Source: Rhodanobacter sp. Root480 (GTDB lineage: Bacteria; Pseudomonadota; Gammaproteobacteria; Xanthomonadales; Rhodanobacteraceae). From it: DNA of 64,000 nucleotides. Positions 38,028-46,791 of this stretch are shown piece after piece. A model generated the notes under the pieces. That model saw only the letters and a list, made by a program, of their open reading frames with translations, was not told the origin of the DNA and searched no databases. Positions within the stretch are counted from its first letter, which is position 1. Every line of letters starts with the position of its first letter. Where the stretch lies: NCBI RefSeq assembly GCF_001426645.1, contig NZ_LMEX01000004.1:186492-250491 (forward strand), read 5' to 3'. The translations under genes were made by a program, and so were the position numbers.

Positions 38028-38056
38028 CGCTCCCGCCTTGCGCGGGAGCGGCTCTT
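38028..38056 (+). terminator. Stem-loop after the TonB receptor
   Basis: CGCTCCCGC-CTTGC-GCGGGAGCG followed by GCTCTTT: a strong stem with a weak T tract. Confidence 0.6.
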
Positions 38057-38130
38057 TGCCTGTGGACAATCCCTCGAACAACCCCTTCACCGGGATCACG
38101 AGTCATAACCCGCGGCTAGTCGAGGCCCCC

Positions 38131-38236
38131 TGCACGAGCGCACCCTGTGCGCGATGCTCCTTGCCATATGCCCCATCGAAAATCCTTTCCGTGGGCGTGT
38201 GGCAGAATGGCATCGCGCACCGGGTGCGCTCCTACA
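38131..38236. repeat. Inverted REP pair, GCACCCTGTGC stem variant
   Basis: CGAGCGCACCCTGTGCGCGA plus TGCTC faces GGCATCGCGCACCGGGTGCG plus CTCCTACA. The flanks (GAGC and GCGATGC) are those of the GACTTCAGTC family, but the hairpin tip is different. It lies between the receptor and hom. Confidence 0.75.
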
Positions 38237-38255
38237 AAGACGCTCGCGGCGGGGC

Positions 38256-39335
38256 TCAGCCCAACGCCAACACGTCGCCCAGCAGCGCCTGCGCCGTCAC
38301 TTCCGGCCCGGCGCCGGGGCCCTGGATCACCAGCGGCGTGGTGTTGTAGCGGGTAGTGGTGAGGGCGAACTGGTTGTCGGTGCCGTTGAGGCGGGCGGCC
38401 GGATGGGTGGCGGCGACTTCCACCAGACCCACGCGGGCGCGACCGCGCTGGTTGAGACGGGCCAGGTAGCGCAACACGTTGCCGCGCGATTGCGCATCGG
38501 CATGGCGGGCGGCCAGCGGCGCGTCGAGTTCTTCCAGGCGGGTCAGGAACTGCTCGGTGTCCAGATCGCGCAGGGATTCGGGCACCAGGCTCTCCACGTC
38601 CACCTCTTCGCTGCCCAGCGCGAAGCCGGCATTGCGGGCCAGGATGAGCAGCTTGCGTGCCACGTCTTCGCCCGAGAGATCGGCGCGCGGATCGGGCTCG
38701 GTGTAGCCGAGCTTGCGCGCGTCGCGCAGCAGCGCGGAAAACGGCTGGCTGCCGTTGTACTGGTTGAACAGGTAGGACAGCGAGCCGGAGAACACGCCTT
38801 CCAGCGTGAGCAGGCTGTCGCCGCAGCCGAGCAGGCGGCGCAGCGTGGAGATCACCGGCAAGCCGGCGCCGACGGTGGCGGCATCGCCATAGCTGCCGCC
38901 ATGGGCACGGGCCGTCTGCAGCGCGCGCCAGCCGGAAAGATGGCCGCCGGCCAGCGACTTGTTCGCCGTGACCACGTGATAGCCGCGTGCCAGCCAGTCG
39001 GCGTGACGCGAGGCCAGCGTGGTACAGGCAGTGGCGTCGACCACGACCCTCAGCTCACTGCCGCTGGCGTCCAGCGCCGCAAGCAGGGCGTCGTCATCAC
39101 GCGGCTGGCCATGCTGCTGCCAGGAGCCATTCAATTCACGCGAAGCGATGCCGTCCGCGTCGATCTGCTGCTGGCGCGAATTGGCCACGCCGATCAGGCG
39201 TACGTGTTTCGCCACCGGGGTTTTCAGCAGCTCCAGCAGGGCGCCGCCCACCACGCCGGTGCCCAGCAGCACCAGCGCGATATCGGACGTTTTGCGATGG
39301 GCGAACGGTGATGCGTCAGTGGCCGGCACACTCAT
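38256..39335 (-). CDS. hom: Homoserine dehydrogenase (stand-alone, no ACT domain)
   Basis: 359 residues. It reduces aspartate semialdehyde to homoserine. NAD(P) motif VLLGTGVVGGALLELL, VVDATACTTLASRHADWLAR, VVTANKSLAGG, then the catalytic segment LEGVFSGSLSYLFNQYNGSQ and GYTEPDPRADLSGEDVARKL. It resembles the C-terminal half of bifunctional ThrA/MetL, without an aspartokinase domain and without a C-terminal ACT domain, so allosteric feedback by threonine through ACT is not expected. Its ATG overlaps the metB stop (ATGA, 39332-39335). It is the third gene of metX-metB-hom. Confidence 0.95.
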   Translation of the reverse strand: MSVPATDASPFAHRKTSDIALVLLGTGVVGGALLELLKTPVAKHVRLIGVANSRQQQIDADGIASRELNGSWQQHGQPRDDDALLAALDASGSELRVVVDATACTTLASRHADWLARGYHVVTANKSLAGGHLSGWRALQTARAHGGSYGDAATVGAGLPVISTLRRLLGCGDSLLTLEGVFSGSLSYLFNQYNGSQPFSALLRDARKLGYTEPDPRADLSGEDVARKLLILARNAGFALGSEEVDVESLVPESLRDLDTEQFLTRLEELDAPLAARHADAQSRGNVLRYLARLNQRGRARVGLVEVAATHPAARLNGTDNQFALTTTRYNTTPLVIQGPGAGPEVTAQALLGDVLALG

Positions 39336-40519
39336 GCGCTGACCCGACGTTTGGAGAGCACCGCCTGGGCGCGTTCCAGCGCACCATCGAGATCGCGCAA
39401 CAGATCGTCACCGTCCTCGATCCCCACGGACAGGCGCAGCAGGCTGTCGGCGATGCCGGCCGCGTGCCGTGCCTCCGCCGCCATCGAGGCATGGGTCATC
39501 GAGGCGGGATGGGCCACCAGGCTTTCCACGCCACCCAGCGACTCGGCCAGCGAGAAATATTCCAGGCCGTTGACGAAGGCCTCGACCTGCTGCAGGTCGC
39601 CATCCAGCTCGAAGCTCAGCATCGCGCCGAAGCCCTGCTGCTGGCGCGTCGCCAGCGCATGCCCGGCGTGACTCGCCAGGCCCGGGTAGTAAACCTTGCG
39701 CACGGCACCGTGCGCCTCCAGCCGTTCGGCGATGCGCGCGGCGTTTTCCTGATGCTGGCGCAGGCGCACCGACAGCGTGCGCAAGCCGCGCAAGGTGAGG
39801 TAGCTGTCGAACGGCGCGCCGGTGAGGCCGTTGCAGTTCGCCCACCACTTCAACTGCTCGAACACGGCCGCATCGCGCGCCACCACCGCACCACCGACCA
39901 CGTCGCTGTGGCCGTTGATGTACTTGGTGGTGGAGTGCAGCACCACGTCCGCGCCCAGCAGCAAGGGCTGCTGCAGCGCCGGCGACAGGAAGGTGTTGTC
40001 CACCACCACCAGCGCGCCGACCGCATGCGCCGCCTGGGTGACGTGGCGCACGTCGGTGATCCGCAGCAGCGGGTTGGACGGCGTCTCCACCCACACCAGC
40101 GCCGGCTTGGTGGCCAGGCCGCGGGCCAGTGCCGCCGGATCGGTGAGGTCGGCGAACTCGAGGGTGAAACGGCCCTTCTTCGCCCAGGCATCCAGCAGGC
40201 GCCAGGTGCCACCGTAGCAATCGTGCGCCGCCAACACCTTCGCGCCGGCTGGCACCAGCTCCAGCGCGCACGCCACCGCCGACATGCCGCTGGAGGTGAT
40301 CACGCCGCCCGCGCCCTGCTCCAGCTCGGCCAGCGCATTGCCCAGCAGGTCGCGCGTGGGATTGCCGCTGCGCGAGTAGTCATAGACGCGCTTGTTGCCG
40401 AACCCGGCGAAGCTGTAGTTGCTGGACAGGTGCAGCGCCGGCACCACGGCGCCGTGCTGGGTGTCGCTCTCGATGCCGGCACGCACCGCGCGCGTGCTGG
40501 GGGCGGATGTATCGCTCAT
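39332..40519 (-). CDS. metB: Cystathionine gamma-synthase / O-acylhomoserine lyase
   Basis: 395 residues from ATG 40519 (GGAGAA upstream). A PLP enzyme of trans-sulfuration joining activated homoserine with cysteine. Motifs: YDYSRSGNPTRDLLGNALAE, SSGMSAVACALELVPAGAKV, VVVDNTFLSPALQQPLLLGA and the PLP-lysine segment VVLHSTTKYINGHSDVVGGA. Family members use O-succinyl- or O-acetylhomoserine, and some use sulfide directly (MetZ), so substrate choice is uncertain. It lies between metX and hom and overlaps hom. Confidence 0.92.
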   Translation of the reverse strand: MSDTSAPSTRAVRAGIESDTQHGAVVPALHLSSNYSFAGFGNKRVYDYSRSGNPTRDLLGNALAELEQGAGGVITSSGMSAVACALELVPAGAKVLAAHDCYGGTWRLLDAWAKKGRFTLEFADLTDPAALARGLATKPALVWVETPSNPLLRITDVRHVTQAAHAVGALVVVDNTFLSPALQQPLLLGADVVLHSTTKYINGHSDVVGGAVVARDAAVFEQLKWWANCNGLTGAPFDSYLTLRGLRTLSVRLRQHQENAARIAERLEAHGAVRKVYYPGLASHAGHALATRQQQGFGAMLSFELDGDLQQVEAFVNGLEYFSLAESLGGVESLVAHPASMTHASMAAEARHAAGIADSLLRLSVGIEDGDDLLRDLDGALERAQAVLSKRRVSA

Positions 40520-40589
40520 GGGGTTCTCCGGATTACGGGTGTAGCGGCAGGTGCGCAAAAGGTTGAAGGCGGGCAGTCCGTGGCGGCGT

Positions 40590-41612
40590 TCATCGCAGCG
40601 CCTGGCGCAACAGCGGCACGAGTTGTTCGGGCTCTTTCAGGAACGCGTCGTGGCCGTACGGCGACTCGACCACTTCCAGCGTGGCCGGCCCGTGCAGCCG
40701 ACGCTGCAGCTCGCACAGATCGGCCAGCGGTACCAGCCGGTCCGACGGAAAGCCGATCAGCGTGGACGGCGCGTGGACCTGTTCGGGCGCCACTTCGTGC
40801 AGGTCGATCGATTCGGACAGGGCCAGGAAGCGGTCGGCGTCGAAGCGCTCCACGAAGCGCTGGCCGGCATGGTCGAGGTAATCCTCCACCGGGAAATGAA
40901 AGCGGTCGCCACGCCACTGCGGCTCACCGGAGAAGCGGCGGCCGAACTCGGCGCTGCCACGGTAGGTGGTCATCGCCAGCTGACGCGCCAGCGACAGTGC
41001 CTGATCCACCTGGCCGGTGGACTGGCCCATGCGCACGATGCCGCGCTGCACGCTGCGCTGGGCGGTGGACAACGGGTGCGAGCGATGGGCACCGGCCAGC
41101 AATACCAGCCGCCCCACCTCGCGTGGGTGGCGCTGGGCAAACGCCAACGCGGTCATCGCGCCGTAGGAAGCGCCCACGAAGGCATGCAACTGGGTAATGC
41201 CCAGCGCCTTCAGCAACGCGGCCAGCGCGTCGGCCTGGTCTTCGCTGGATACCGCCTGGGCGTTCAATTCGTTCGGGGTCAGCCAGTCGATGGCCAGCAC
41301 CCGGTAGTGATCCAGATCCACGCCGCCGCCGGCGGATACCAGCGACTGCCACCAACCGGGCTTGCCGGCCTCATCCAGCGAGGTGACGTCGCGGTTGGCC
41401 GAAATGCCGCCCAGCACCACAACCGTCGGCGCATCGGCCGCGCCGCACCACAGGTAGCGCACGTCGACTTCACAAGGGCCGTTACCGTACTTCGGGGTCA
41501 GCGTCAGTCGCCGGCTGCTGCGCTGCGCACCGAGCTCGCCACGCGCACGCGTCGCCGGAAACTCCACGATGGAGGCAGTGTGGGCCGGGCTGATTTCGGG
41601 CTGGCGGGTCAT
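40590..41612 (-). CDS. metX: Homoserine O-acyltransferase (MetX family)
   Basis: 340 residues, alpha/beta-hydrolase fold. It activates homoserine with an acyl-CoA as the first committed step to methionine. Nucleophile Ser in FVGASYGAMTALAFAQRHP, then catalytic Asp in FPSDRLVPLADL and His in SPYGHDAFLKEP; the oxyanion segment is VVVLGGISANRDV. Xanthomonad MetX proteins have been reported to use succinyl-CoA, so O-succinylhomoserine is as likely as acetyl. First gene of the met operon, preceded by a SAM-I riboswitch and a sigma-70 promoter. Confidence 0.93.
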   Translation of the reverse strand: MTRQPEISPAHTASIVEFPATRARGELGAQRSSRRLTLTPKYGNGPCEVDVRYLWCGAADAPTVVVLGGISANRDVTSLDEAGKPGWWQSLVSAGGGVDLDHYRVLAIDWLTPNELNAQAVSSEDQADALAALLKALGITQLHAFVGASYGAMTALAFAQRHPREVGRLVLLAGAHRSHPLSTAQRSVQRGIVRMGQSTGQVDQALSLARQLAMTTYRGSAEFGRRFSGEPQWRGDRFHFPVEDYLDHAGQRFVERFDADRFLALSESIDLHEVAPEQVHAPSTLIGFPSDRLVPLADLCELQRRLHGPATLEVVESPYGHDAFLKEPEQLVPLLRQALR

Positions 41613-41692
41613 GCGGATCTCCGATCATCATCGTCTTGCGAAGACCGGAAGGGCCGCCCGGCGCAACAGGCGGAATCGCCGGTTACGCATGA

Positions 41693-41815
41693 CGCCCATC
41701 TACCGGTTGATGCCGATCCGGCACCTCCGCAGGAGTTGGCACCGTCGCGAAATACATCCTCGCAGGTTGCCCCGGCATCCAAGGGCCTGTCCCTCCGCCG
41801 GTCTCGATGAGTGAA
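41693..41815 (-). ncRNA. SAM-I (S-box) riboswitch controlling metX-metB-hom
   Basis: On the minus strand the conserved S-box blocks occur in order: CTCATCGAGACCGGCGGAGG, GGGACAGGCCC, GGATGCCGGGGCAACC, GGTGCCAACTCCTGC, and the closing GGTAGATGGG. CTCATC (41806-41811) pairs with GATGGG (41695-41700) to form P1. It binds S-adenosylmethionine and should lower expression of the met operon. Between it and the start are the CCGGTCTTCGCAAGACG hairpin and a self-pairing CGGAGATCCG at the RBS; there is no T-rich terminator, so translational control is more likely. Confidence 0.92.
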
Positions 41816-41819
41816 GCGC

Positions 41820-41848
41820 ACACTAAATGCTTTATAGGGTGCTGTCAA
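41820..41848 (-). promoter_or_regulatory. Sigma-70 promoter of the met operon
   Basis: -35 TTGACA (41843-41848) and -10 TAGTGT (41820-41825) with a 17-bp spacer. The expected start site falls at about 41813, exactly at the 5' side of the riboswitch. Confidence 0.75.
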
Positions 41849-41850
41849 TA

Positions 41851-41876
41851 GCCGTCTAAACATCTAAACGCATATA
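41851..41876. promoter_or_regulatory. Met-box-like site upstream of the metX -35
   Basis: AGCCGTCTAAACATCTAAAC followed by GCATATA. 8-mers AGCCGTCT, AAACATCT and AAACGCAT match the MetJ box AGACGTCT at 7, 6 and 5 positions. Bases 41853-41869 align 13/17 with the operator at 35284-35300. It lies just upstream of the -35 and could also affect the divergent peroxiredoxin gene. Confidence 0.5.
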
Positions 41877-41955
41877 TGTTTATTCGAACATGCCATTAGC
41901 CTTTGACGCCCCGTAGACGCATCCTCGTTGGCACCAACTACCGGAGAACCTTTCC

Positions 41956-42591
41956 ATGAGCCTTCAGCTTGGCGACACCGCCCCCGACTTCACCATCGAC
42001 TCCACCGCCGGGTCGACCAATTTCTACGAATACGCGGGCGACAACTGGGTGGTGTTCTTCTCCCACCCGAAGGATTTCACCCCGGTATGCACCACCGAGC
42101 TGGGCGCGTTCGCCCGCCGCAAGGGTGAATTCGACGCCCGTGGCACCAAGCTGATCGGCCTGTCGGTCGACTCCGTGGACGATCATCACGGCTGGGCCAA
42201 GGACATCCAGGATGTCGGCGGCACCGCGCTGAACTACCCGCTGCTGGCCGACCAGGAGCGCAAGGTCGCCGGCCTGTACGGCATGATCCATCCGAAGGCC
42301 GATTCCACCGCCACCGTGCGTTCGATCTTCTTCATCGACCCGAAGAAGAAAGTGCGCACCGTGCTGACCTACCCGGCCAGCGCCGGCCGCAACATCGACG
42401 AAGTGCTGCGCATCCTCGATTCGCTGCAGCTCACCGATGGCCGCAAGCTGACCACCCCGGTCGACTGGAAGGCTGGCGAAGACGTGATCATCGCCCCGTC
42501 GGTGTCGGACGAAGAGGCCAAGGCCATCTACCCGAACGGCTGGAAGACCCTGAAGTCCTACCTGCGCCTGGTGCCGCCGCCGGCCGCCTGA
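41956..42591 (+). CDS. 1-Cys (Prx6-type) peroxiredoxin
   Basis: 211 residues. It reduces peroxides. The peroxidatic Cys lies in SHPKDFTPVCTTELGAFARR near residue 45, with no obvious resolving cysteine. The long C-terminal domain (TPVDWKAGEDVIIAPSVSDE, GWKTLKSYLRLVPPP) identifies the Prx6/1-Cys subfamily. It is divergent from metX with 343 bp between, most of which is the metX leader on the other strand. Being next to sulfur genes, it may share the met-type site; this is not shown. Confidence 0.95.
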   Translation: MSLQLGDTAPDFTIDSTAGSTNFYEYAGDNWVVFFSHPKDFTPVCTTELGAFARRKGEFDARGTKLIGLSVDSVDDHHGWAKDIQDVGGTALNYPLLADQERKVAGLYGMIHPKADSTATVRSIFFIDPKKKVRTVLTYPASAGRNIDEVLRILDSLQLTDGRKLTTPVDWKAGEDVIIAPSVSDEEAKAIYPNGWKTLKSYLRLVPPPAA

Positions 42592-42678
42592 ACGTGATCG
42601 CTGCGTGACACCCGTGCCTCCATCCGCCCTGCGGGTGGGGGCACAATCGTTAAGGCGTTGCCTTGAACATGCATCACA

Positions 42679-43725
42679 ATGAAAACTTTCGTCACGGCCA
42701 CACCGCTCATGAGCATTAGTCCCGACCTTTCCGCCAGCGTGGGACACACCCCGCTGGTACGCCTGCGCCACGCCTCCGAACTGACCGGCTGCCATATCCT
42801 GGCCAAGGCCGAGCTGCTCAACCCCGGCGGCTCGATCAAGGACCGCACTGCGCTGGGCCTGATCCTCGATGCGGAACAGCGCGGTGAACTCCTGCCCGGT
42901 GGCGTCATCGTGGAAGGCACCGCCGGCAACACCGGCATCGGCCTGACCCTGATCGGTGCCAGCCGCGGCTATCGCACGGTGATCTTCATGCCGGAGACGC
43001 AGAGCCGCGAGAAGATCGACACCTTGCGGGTTTCGGGCGCTGACGTGCGGCTGGTACCCGCCGTGCCGTACAGCAACCCCAACCATTACGCGCATCACGC
43101 CCGCGCCTACGCCGAGGCGCTGAACAGCGCCAAGCCCGGCAGCGCGTGGTTTGCCAACCAGTTCGACAACACCGCCAACCGCGATTACCACGAAGCCACC
43201 ACCGGCGTGGAAATCTGGGAGGACACGGCGGGAAGGATCGACGGCTTCGTCTGCGCCGCCGGTACCGGCGGCACGCTGGCCGGTGTGGGCCGCGCGCTGA
43301 AAGCGCGCAACGCGGCCGTGCGCATTGCGCTGGCCGACCCGGCCGGCTCGGCGCTGGCGCACTTCATCAACGCGGGCGAACTGCTGGCGAGCGGCAACTC
43401 CATCAGCGAGGGCATCGGCTCCAGCCGCATCACCGCCAACTTCGCTGACGCGCCGATCGACCTGGCCTGGTCGATTCCGGATGACGAATCGGTACCGCTG
43501 GTGCATCGCCTGCTGCACGAGGAAGGCCTGTGCGCCGGCGGCTCCAGCGGCGTCAACCTGGCCGGCGCGATCCGGCTGGCGCGCGAACTGGGCCCGGGCC
43601 ACACCATCGTCACCATCCTGGCCGACGCCGGCACGCGCTATCAGGCCAAGCTGTTCAACCCGCCGTTCCTGCGCGAAAAAGCTATCCCGGTACCGGCCTG
43701 GCTGGACAAGGCGTTTCCGGCCTGA
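42679..43725 (+). CDS. Cysteine synthase-like PLP enzyme
   Basis: 348 residues from ATG 42679; a second in-frame ATG at 42709 (MSISPDLSASVGHTPLVRL) matches the family N-terminus better and neither has a strong RBS. PLP lysine in NPGGSIKDRTALGLI, VEGTAGNTGIGLTLIGASRG, the phosphate-binding GTGGTLAGVGRALKA and CAGGSSGVNLAGAIRLA place it in the cysteine synthase/cystathionine beta-synthase family. It probably makes cysteine from O-acetylserine and sulfide. The loop after the glycine-rich motif differs from classic CysK, so a related reaction is possible. It ends exactly where the converging queA ends. Confidence 0.85.
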   Translation: MKTFVTATPLMSISPDLSASVGHTPLVRLRHASELTGCHILAKAELLNPGGSIKDRTALGLILDAEQRGELLPGGVIVEGTAGNTGIGLTLIGASRGYRTVIFMPETQSREKIDTLRVSGADVRLVPAVPYSNPNHYAHHARAYAEALNSAKPGSAWFANQFDNTANRDYHEATTGVEIWEDTAGRIDGFVCAAGTGGTLAGVGRALKARNAAVRIALADPAGSALAHFINAGELLASGNSISEGIGSSRITANFADAPIDLAWSIPDDESVPLVHRLLHEEGLCAGGSSGVNLAGAIRLARELGPGHTIVTILADAGTRYQAKLFNPPFLREKAIPVPAWLDKAFPA

Positions 43726-44766
43726 TCAGCCGGCACCCGCCGGGCGCGGCAGGATCAGCATCGCATCGCCATAGGAGAAAAACCGGTAGCGCTCCGCTAC
43801 CGCGTGGCGATAGGCGTCGAGAATCACCTCGCGCCCGGCCAGCGCCGACACCAGCATCAGCAATGTGGATTGCGGCAGGTGGAAGTTGGTCAGCAGGCCA
43901 TCGATGCTGGTGAATGTGTAGCCGGGGAAGATGAAGATCTGCGTCTCGCCCGCGAACGGATGCAACTGGCCATCCTTGCTGGCGCTTTCCAGTGCGCGCA
44001 CCACCGTGGTGCCCACCGCGATCACCCGCCCGCCGGCGGCACGGGTGCGGCGGATCTGCTCGATCAGGTGCGCGCCCACGTTGAGCCACTCGCGGTGCAT
44101 GTGGTGGTCTTCGAGATTGTCCTCGCGCACCGGCTGGAAGGTGCCGGCACCCACGTGCAGCGTGATGTAGCCGGCATCAACACCGCGCTCGCGCAGCGCG
44201 TCCAGCGTGGCCTGGTCGAAATGCAGGCCCGCCGTGGGCGCCGCCACGGCGCCGGGTTCGCGCGCGTAGACGGTCTGGTAGCGCTCCAGGTCGCTGGCGT
44301 CGGGATGCCGCGCGATATACGGCGGCAACGGCATTTCACCCAGTTTGAGCAGCAGTTTTTCCAGCGGCTCGGGCGCCTCGAAACGCAGGTGGAAGAATCC
44401 CTCGTCGCGCCCCAGTACCACCGCGTGGCTGCCATCGGCCAGTTCGATGCGGCCGCCCACCTTCGGCTTCTTGCTGACACCCAGTTGCACCGTGGCCTCA
44501 TGCGCACCGGTGACGCGCTCGATCAGGATCTCCACCGCGCCGCCGGTGCTCTTGTGCCCAAACAGGCGCGCAGGCAATACCCGCGTGTCGTTGAACACCA
44601 GCAGATCGCCCGGCTGCAACATCTGCGGCAACTCGCGAAACATGCGGTCCTGCAGCGCGGGTGCGGAGGCGTCCAGCAGCAGCAGGCGGCTGGCGGAGCG
44701 CTCGGCCAGCGGCGCCTGCGCAATCAGCTCGGGCGGCAATTCAAAATCGAAATCGGACTTCTTCAC
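43726..44766 (-). CDS. queA: tRNA queuosine biosynthesis enzyme QueA
   Basis: 346 residues from a GTG at 44766. S-adenosylmethionine:tRNA ribosyltransferase-isomerase, adding the epoxycyclopentane precursor of queuosine to the anticodon of GUN tRNAs. Motifs: [38 protein letters not shown], the conserved [31 protein letters not shown] and THLPQS-like [19 protein letters not shown]. Length matches the family. No tgt is adjacent in the window. Confidence 0.96.
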   Translation of the reverse strand: MKKSDFDFELPPELIAQAPLAERSASRLLLLDASAPALQDRMFRELPQMLQPGDLLVFNDTRVLPARLFGHKSTGGAVEILIERVTGAHEATVQLGVSKKPKVGGRIELADGSHAVVLGRDEGFFHLRFEAPEPLEKLLLKLGEMPLPPYIARHPDASDLERYQTVYAREPGAVAAPTAGLHFDQATLDALRERGVDAGYITLHVGAGTFQPVREDNLEDHHMHREWLNVGAHLIEQIRRTRAAGGRVIAVGTTVVRALESASKDGQLHPFAGETQIFIFPGYTFTSIDGLLTNFHLPQSTLLMLVSALAGREVILDAYRHAVAERYRFFSYGDAMLILPRPAGAG

Positions 44767-44868
44767 TTGGGGACTCGGGTAACGCCCGCGCGTGGCGGGA
44801 AACAGGACATTATCCCGCAGCCGGCGACGGCCGGCACGCCCGGAAACAAATGCGCCCCCGCGCCAACC

Positions 44869-45471
44869 TCAAAGCCAGCCCTTCTGACGCGCCAGCCGAT
44901 AGGCCTCGATGCGGTTGTTGACGCCCAGCTTGCCGATCGCCTCGGACAGGTAATTGCGCACGGTGCCGTGCGACAAATTCAGTTGCGTGGCGATGTCGCC
45001 CGCGGCCTGGCCTTCGCCGGCCAGACGCAACACCTGGCGTTCGCGGTCGTTCAACGGGTCAGCCTCCGACCACGCTTCCAGCGCCAGTTGCGGATCGATC
45101 GCCCGACCACCGCGGTGCACGGTGCGCAAGGCCTCGGCCAGGTTTTCCGCCGGTGCGTCCTTCAGCAGATAACCCGATACGCCCGCATCCAGCGCGCGGC
45201 GCAGGAAGCCAGGGCGCGCGAAGGTGGTGACGATGACCACCTTGATCGGCAGCTCCTGGCGCTGGATGCGCTGCGCCAGCTCCAGCCCGGTCAGGCCGGG
45301 CATCTCGATGTCGGTAACCAGTACGTCGGGCCGCAATCGCTGCAGCTCACGCCAGGCGGCTTCGCCATCGGCCACCGAGCCCAGCACCTCGATGTCCGAT
45401 TCCAGCCCAAGCAGGGCCGACAGCGCGCCACGCACCATCGCCTGGTCCTCGGCCAGCAGGATGCGGATCAT
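44869..45471 (-). CDS. NarL/DesR-type response regulator
   Basis: 200 residues. The receiver domain has the acidic pair in LLAEDQAMVRGALSAL, phospho-acceptor Asp in VLVTDIEMPGLTGLELAQ, Thr in VVIVTTFARPG and Lys in GYLLKDAPAENLAEAL. The C-terminal LuxR/NarL helix-turn-helix is LNDRERQVLRLAGEGQAAGD then NLSHGTVRNYLSEAIGKLGV. It is last in an ABC-ATPase/permease/kinase/regulator operon. It should be phosphorylated by the kinase upstream and control this operon; paired TGAC palindromes before the operon are candidate sites. Confidence 0.95.
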   Translation of the reverse strand: MIRILLAEDQAMVRGALSALLGLESDIEVLGSVADGEAAWRELQRLRPDVLVTDIEMPGLTGLELAQRIQRQELPIKVVIVTTFARPGFLRRALDAGVSGYLLKDAPAENLAEALRTVHRGGRAIDPQLALEAWSEADPLNDRERQVLRLAGEGQAAGDIATQLNLSHGTVRNYLSEAIGKLGVNNRIEAYRLARQKGWL

Positions 45472-45541
45472 GCCGCGACTCCGCGGCTGGCAGCGTGGCG
45501 TGGGGCGATGGAGGCGTTCGAGTTCGACAAGCGGGGGATCC

Positions 45542-46750
45542 TCATGCGGCCGGTTGCTCCGAAGCGGTGGCGGTATGGTCTGGCGTCGCGTCGGTAAACG
45601 CGGACGATGTCTCCACCAGGCGCAGTGTGGGCACCGGCACGCTCACCTTCAGGCACGTGCCCCGGCCTCGCGGCGAATCGATCGTCAATGTGCCGCCCAG
45701 CGCCCGCACCCGCTCGCGCATGCCGCTCAAGCCATTGCCGTCGCTGTCGATGCCGCCGCGCCCGTTGTCACTGACCTGCATGCACATGCGGGCGTGTTCG
45801 TGCACCCACTCGATCCGCGCGCGACTGGCCGCGGCGTGACGCGCGATATTGGTGGCCGCCTCGCGCAGCACCAGCGACAGGCCGCGCTCGATCTCGCCGG
45901 GCAATGCCGGTGGCGAACCGTAATCCAGATGCACCATCGAGGACGCCAGCAGCAGCCGCGCCGATGCCAGTTCGGCGGCCAGGTCGGCGGTGCGGATACC
46001 GGTTACCGCGCTGCGCACTTCGGCCAGGGCGTGACGCGCGACTTTCTCGGCATCCTCGATCTCGCGCCGGGCCGCCTCGCTATCGCGGTCGAACAGCTTG
46101 CGCGACAGCTCCAGCTTCAAGGTGATCAGCGACAGCGTGTGGCCCAGCAGGTCGTGCAGATCCCGCCCGATGCGCTCGCGCTCGGCGGTCGCGGCCAACC
46201 GGCGCACCTCGTCGTGGGAGAGCTGCAGCTGGGCATCCTTCTCTTCGTTCGCGCGCTCCGCGTTGATCACGATGCCGACGATGAACGAGGTCACCGGGAT
46301 GGTGAATATGGCTTGCCACGGATACTGCAGCAGCCACGTTTCCAGCAGCAGGGTCGCGTTGAGCACGGTCAACCACGCCAGATACGAATGGAACCGCATG
46401 CGGCACACGCGCAGCATCACGCAGCCATAAACGAAATAGGTCAGCCCACTGGGATACCACGGCACCAGCACCATGCTCAGCAGCACCATCGCCAGCGCAT
46501 AGCCGCGCGCCGTCAACCGGGGCGCCACCACGCTCTTGTAATACAGCAGAAGAAACACCGGGTAGCTGACCAGGGTGCAGACCAGCCAGCGCGTGTTCCA
46601 ACCCTCGCTGCTCCACAACGGCGTGACAAACAACCAGAACGACCAGAGCAGGTGCACGGCATGCACCCACGGCGATTTGCCCTGCCGAAAGGCAGCCGCC
46701 GCCAGCGAGTCCGGTGCCGGCAGAAAAAATGCCGCAATGCGTCGATTCAT
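45542..46750 (-). CDS. DesK-type sensor histidine kinase
   Basis: 402 residues with GGGAGG before the ATG. The N-terminal part has about five to six hydrophobic helices (residues about 28-170) with short loops, so it probably senses membrane state or the adjacent transporter rather than a soluble ligand. The HisKA_3 box ERERIGRDLHDLLGHTLSLI carries the phosphorylated His. The ATPase domain has LREAATNIARHAAASRARIE and VSDNGRGGIDSDGNGLSGMR. It sits between the ABC permease and the response regulator. Confidence 0.94.
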   Translation of the reverse strand: MNRRIAAFFLPAPDSLAAAAFRQGKSPWVHAVHLLWSFWLFVTPLWSSEGWNTRWLVCTLVSYPVFLLLYYKSVVAPRLTARGYALAMVLLSMVLVPWYPSGLTYFVYGCVMLRVCRMRFHSYLAWLTVLNATLLLETWLLQYPWQAIFTIPVTSFIVGIVINAERANEEKDAQLQLSHDEVRRLAATAERERIGRDLHDLLGHTLSLITLKLELSRKLFDRDSEAARREIEDAEKVARHALAEVRSAVTGIRTADLAAELASARLLLASSMVHLDYGSPPALPGEIERGLSLVLREAATNIARHAAASRARIEWVHEHARMCMQVSDNGRGGIDSDGNGLSGMRERVRALGGTLTIDSPRGRGTCLKVSVPVPTLRLVETSSAFTDATPDHTATASEQPAA

Positions 46751-46791
46751 GCCGCCTCCCTCGCCGAGCGTTCGAGCCTTGCCATGCTACT

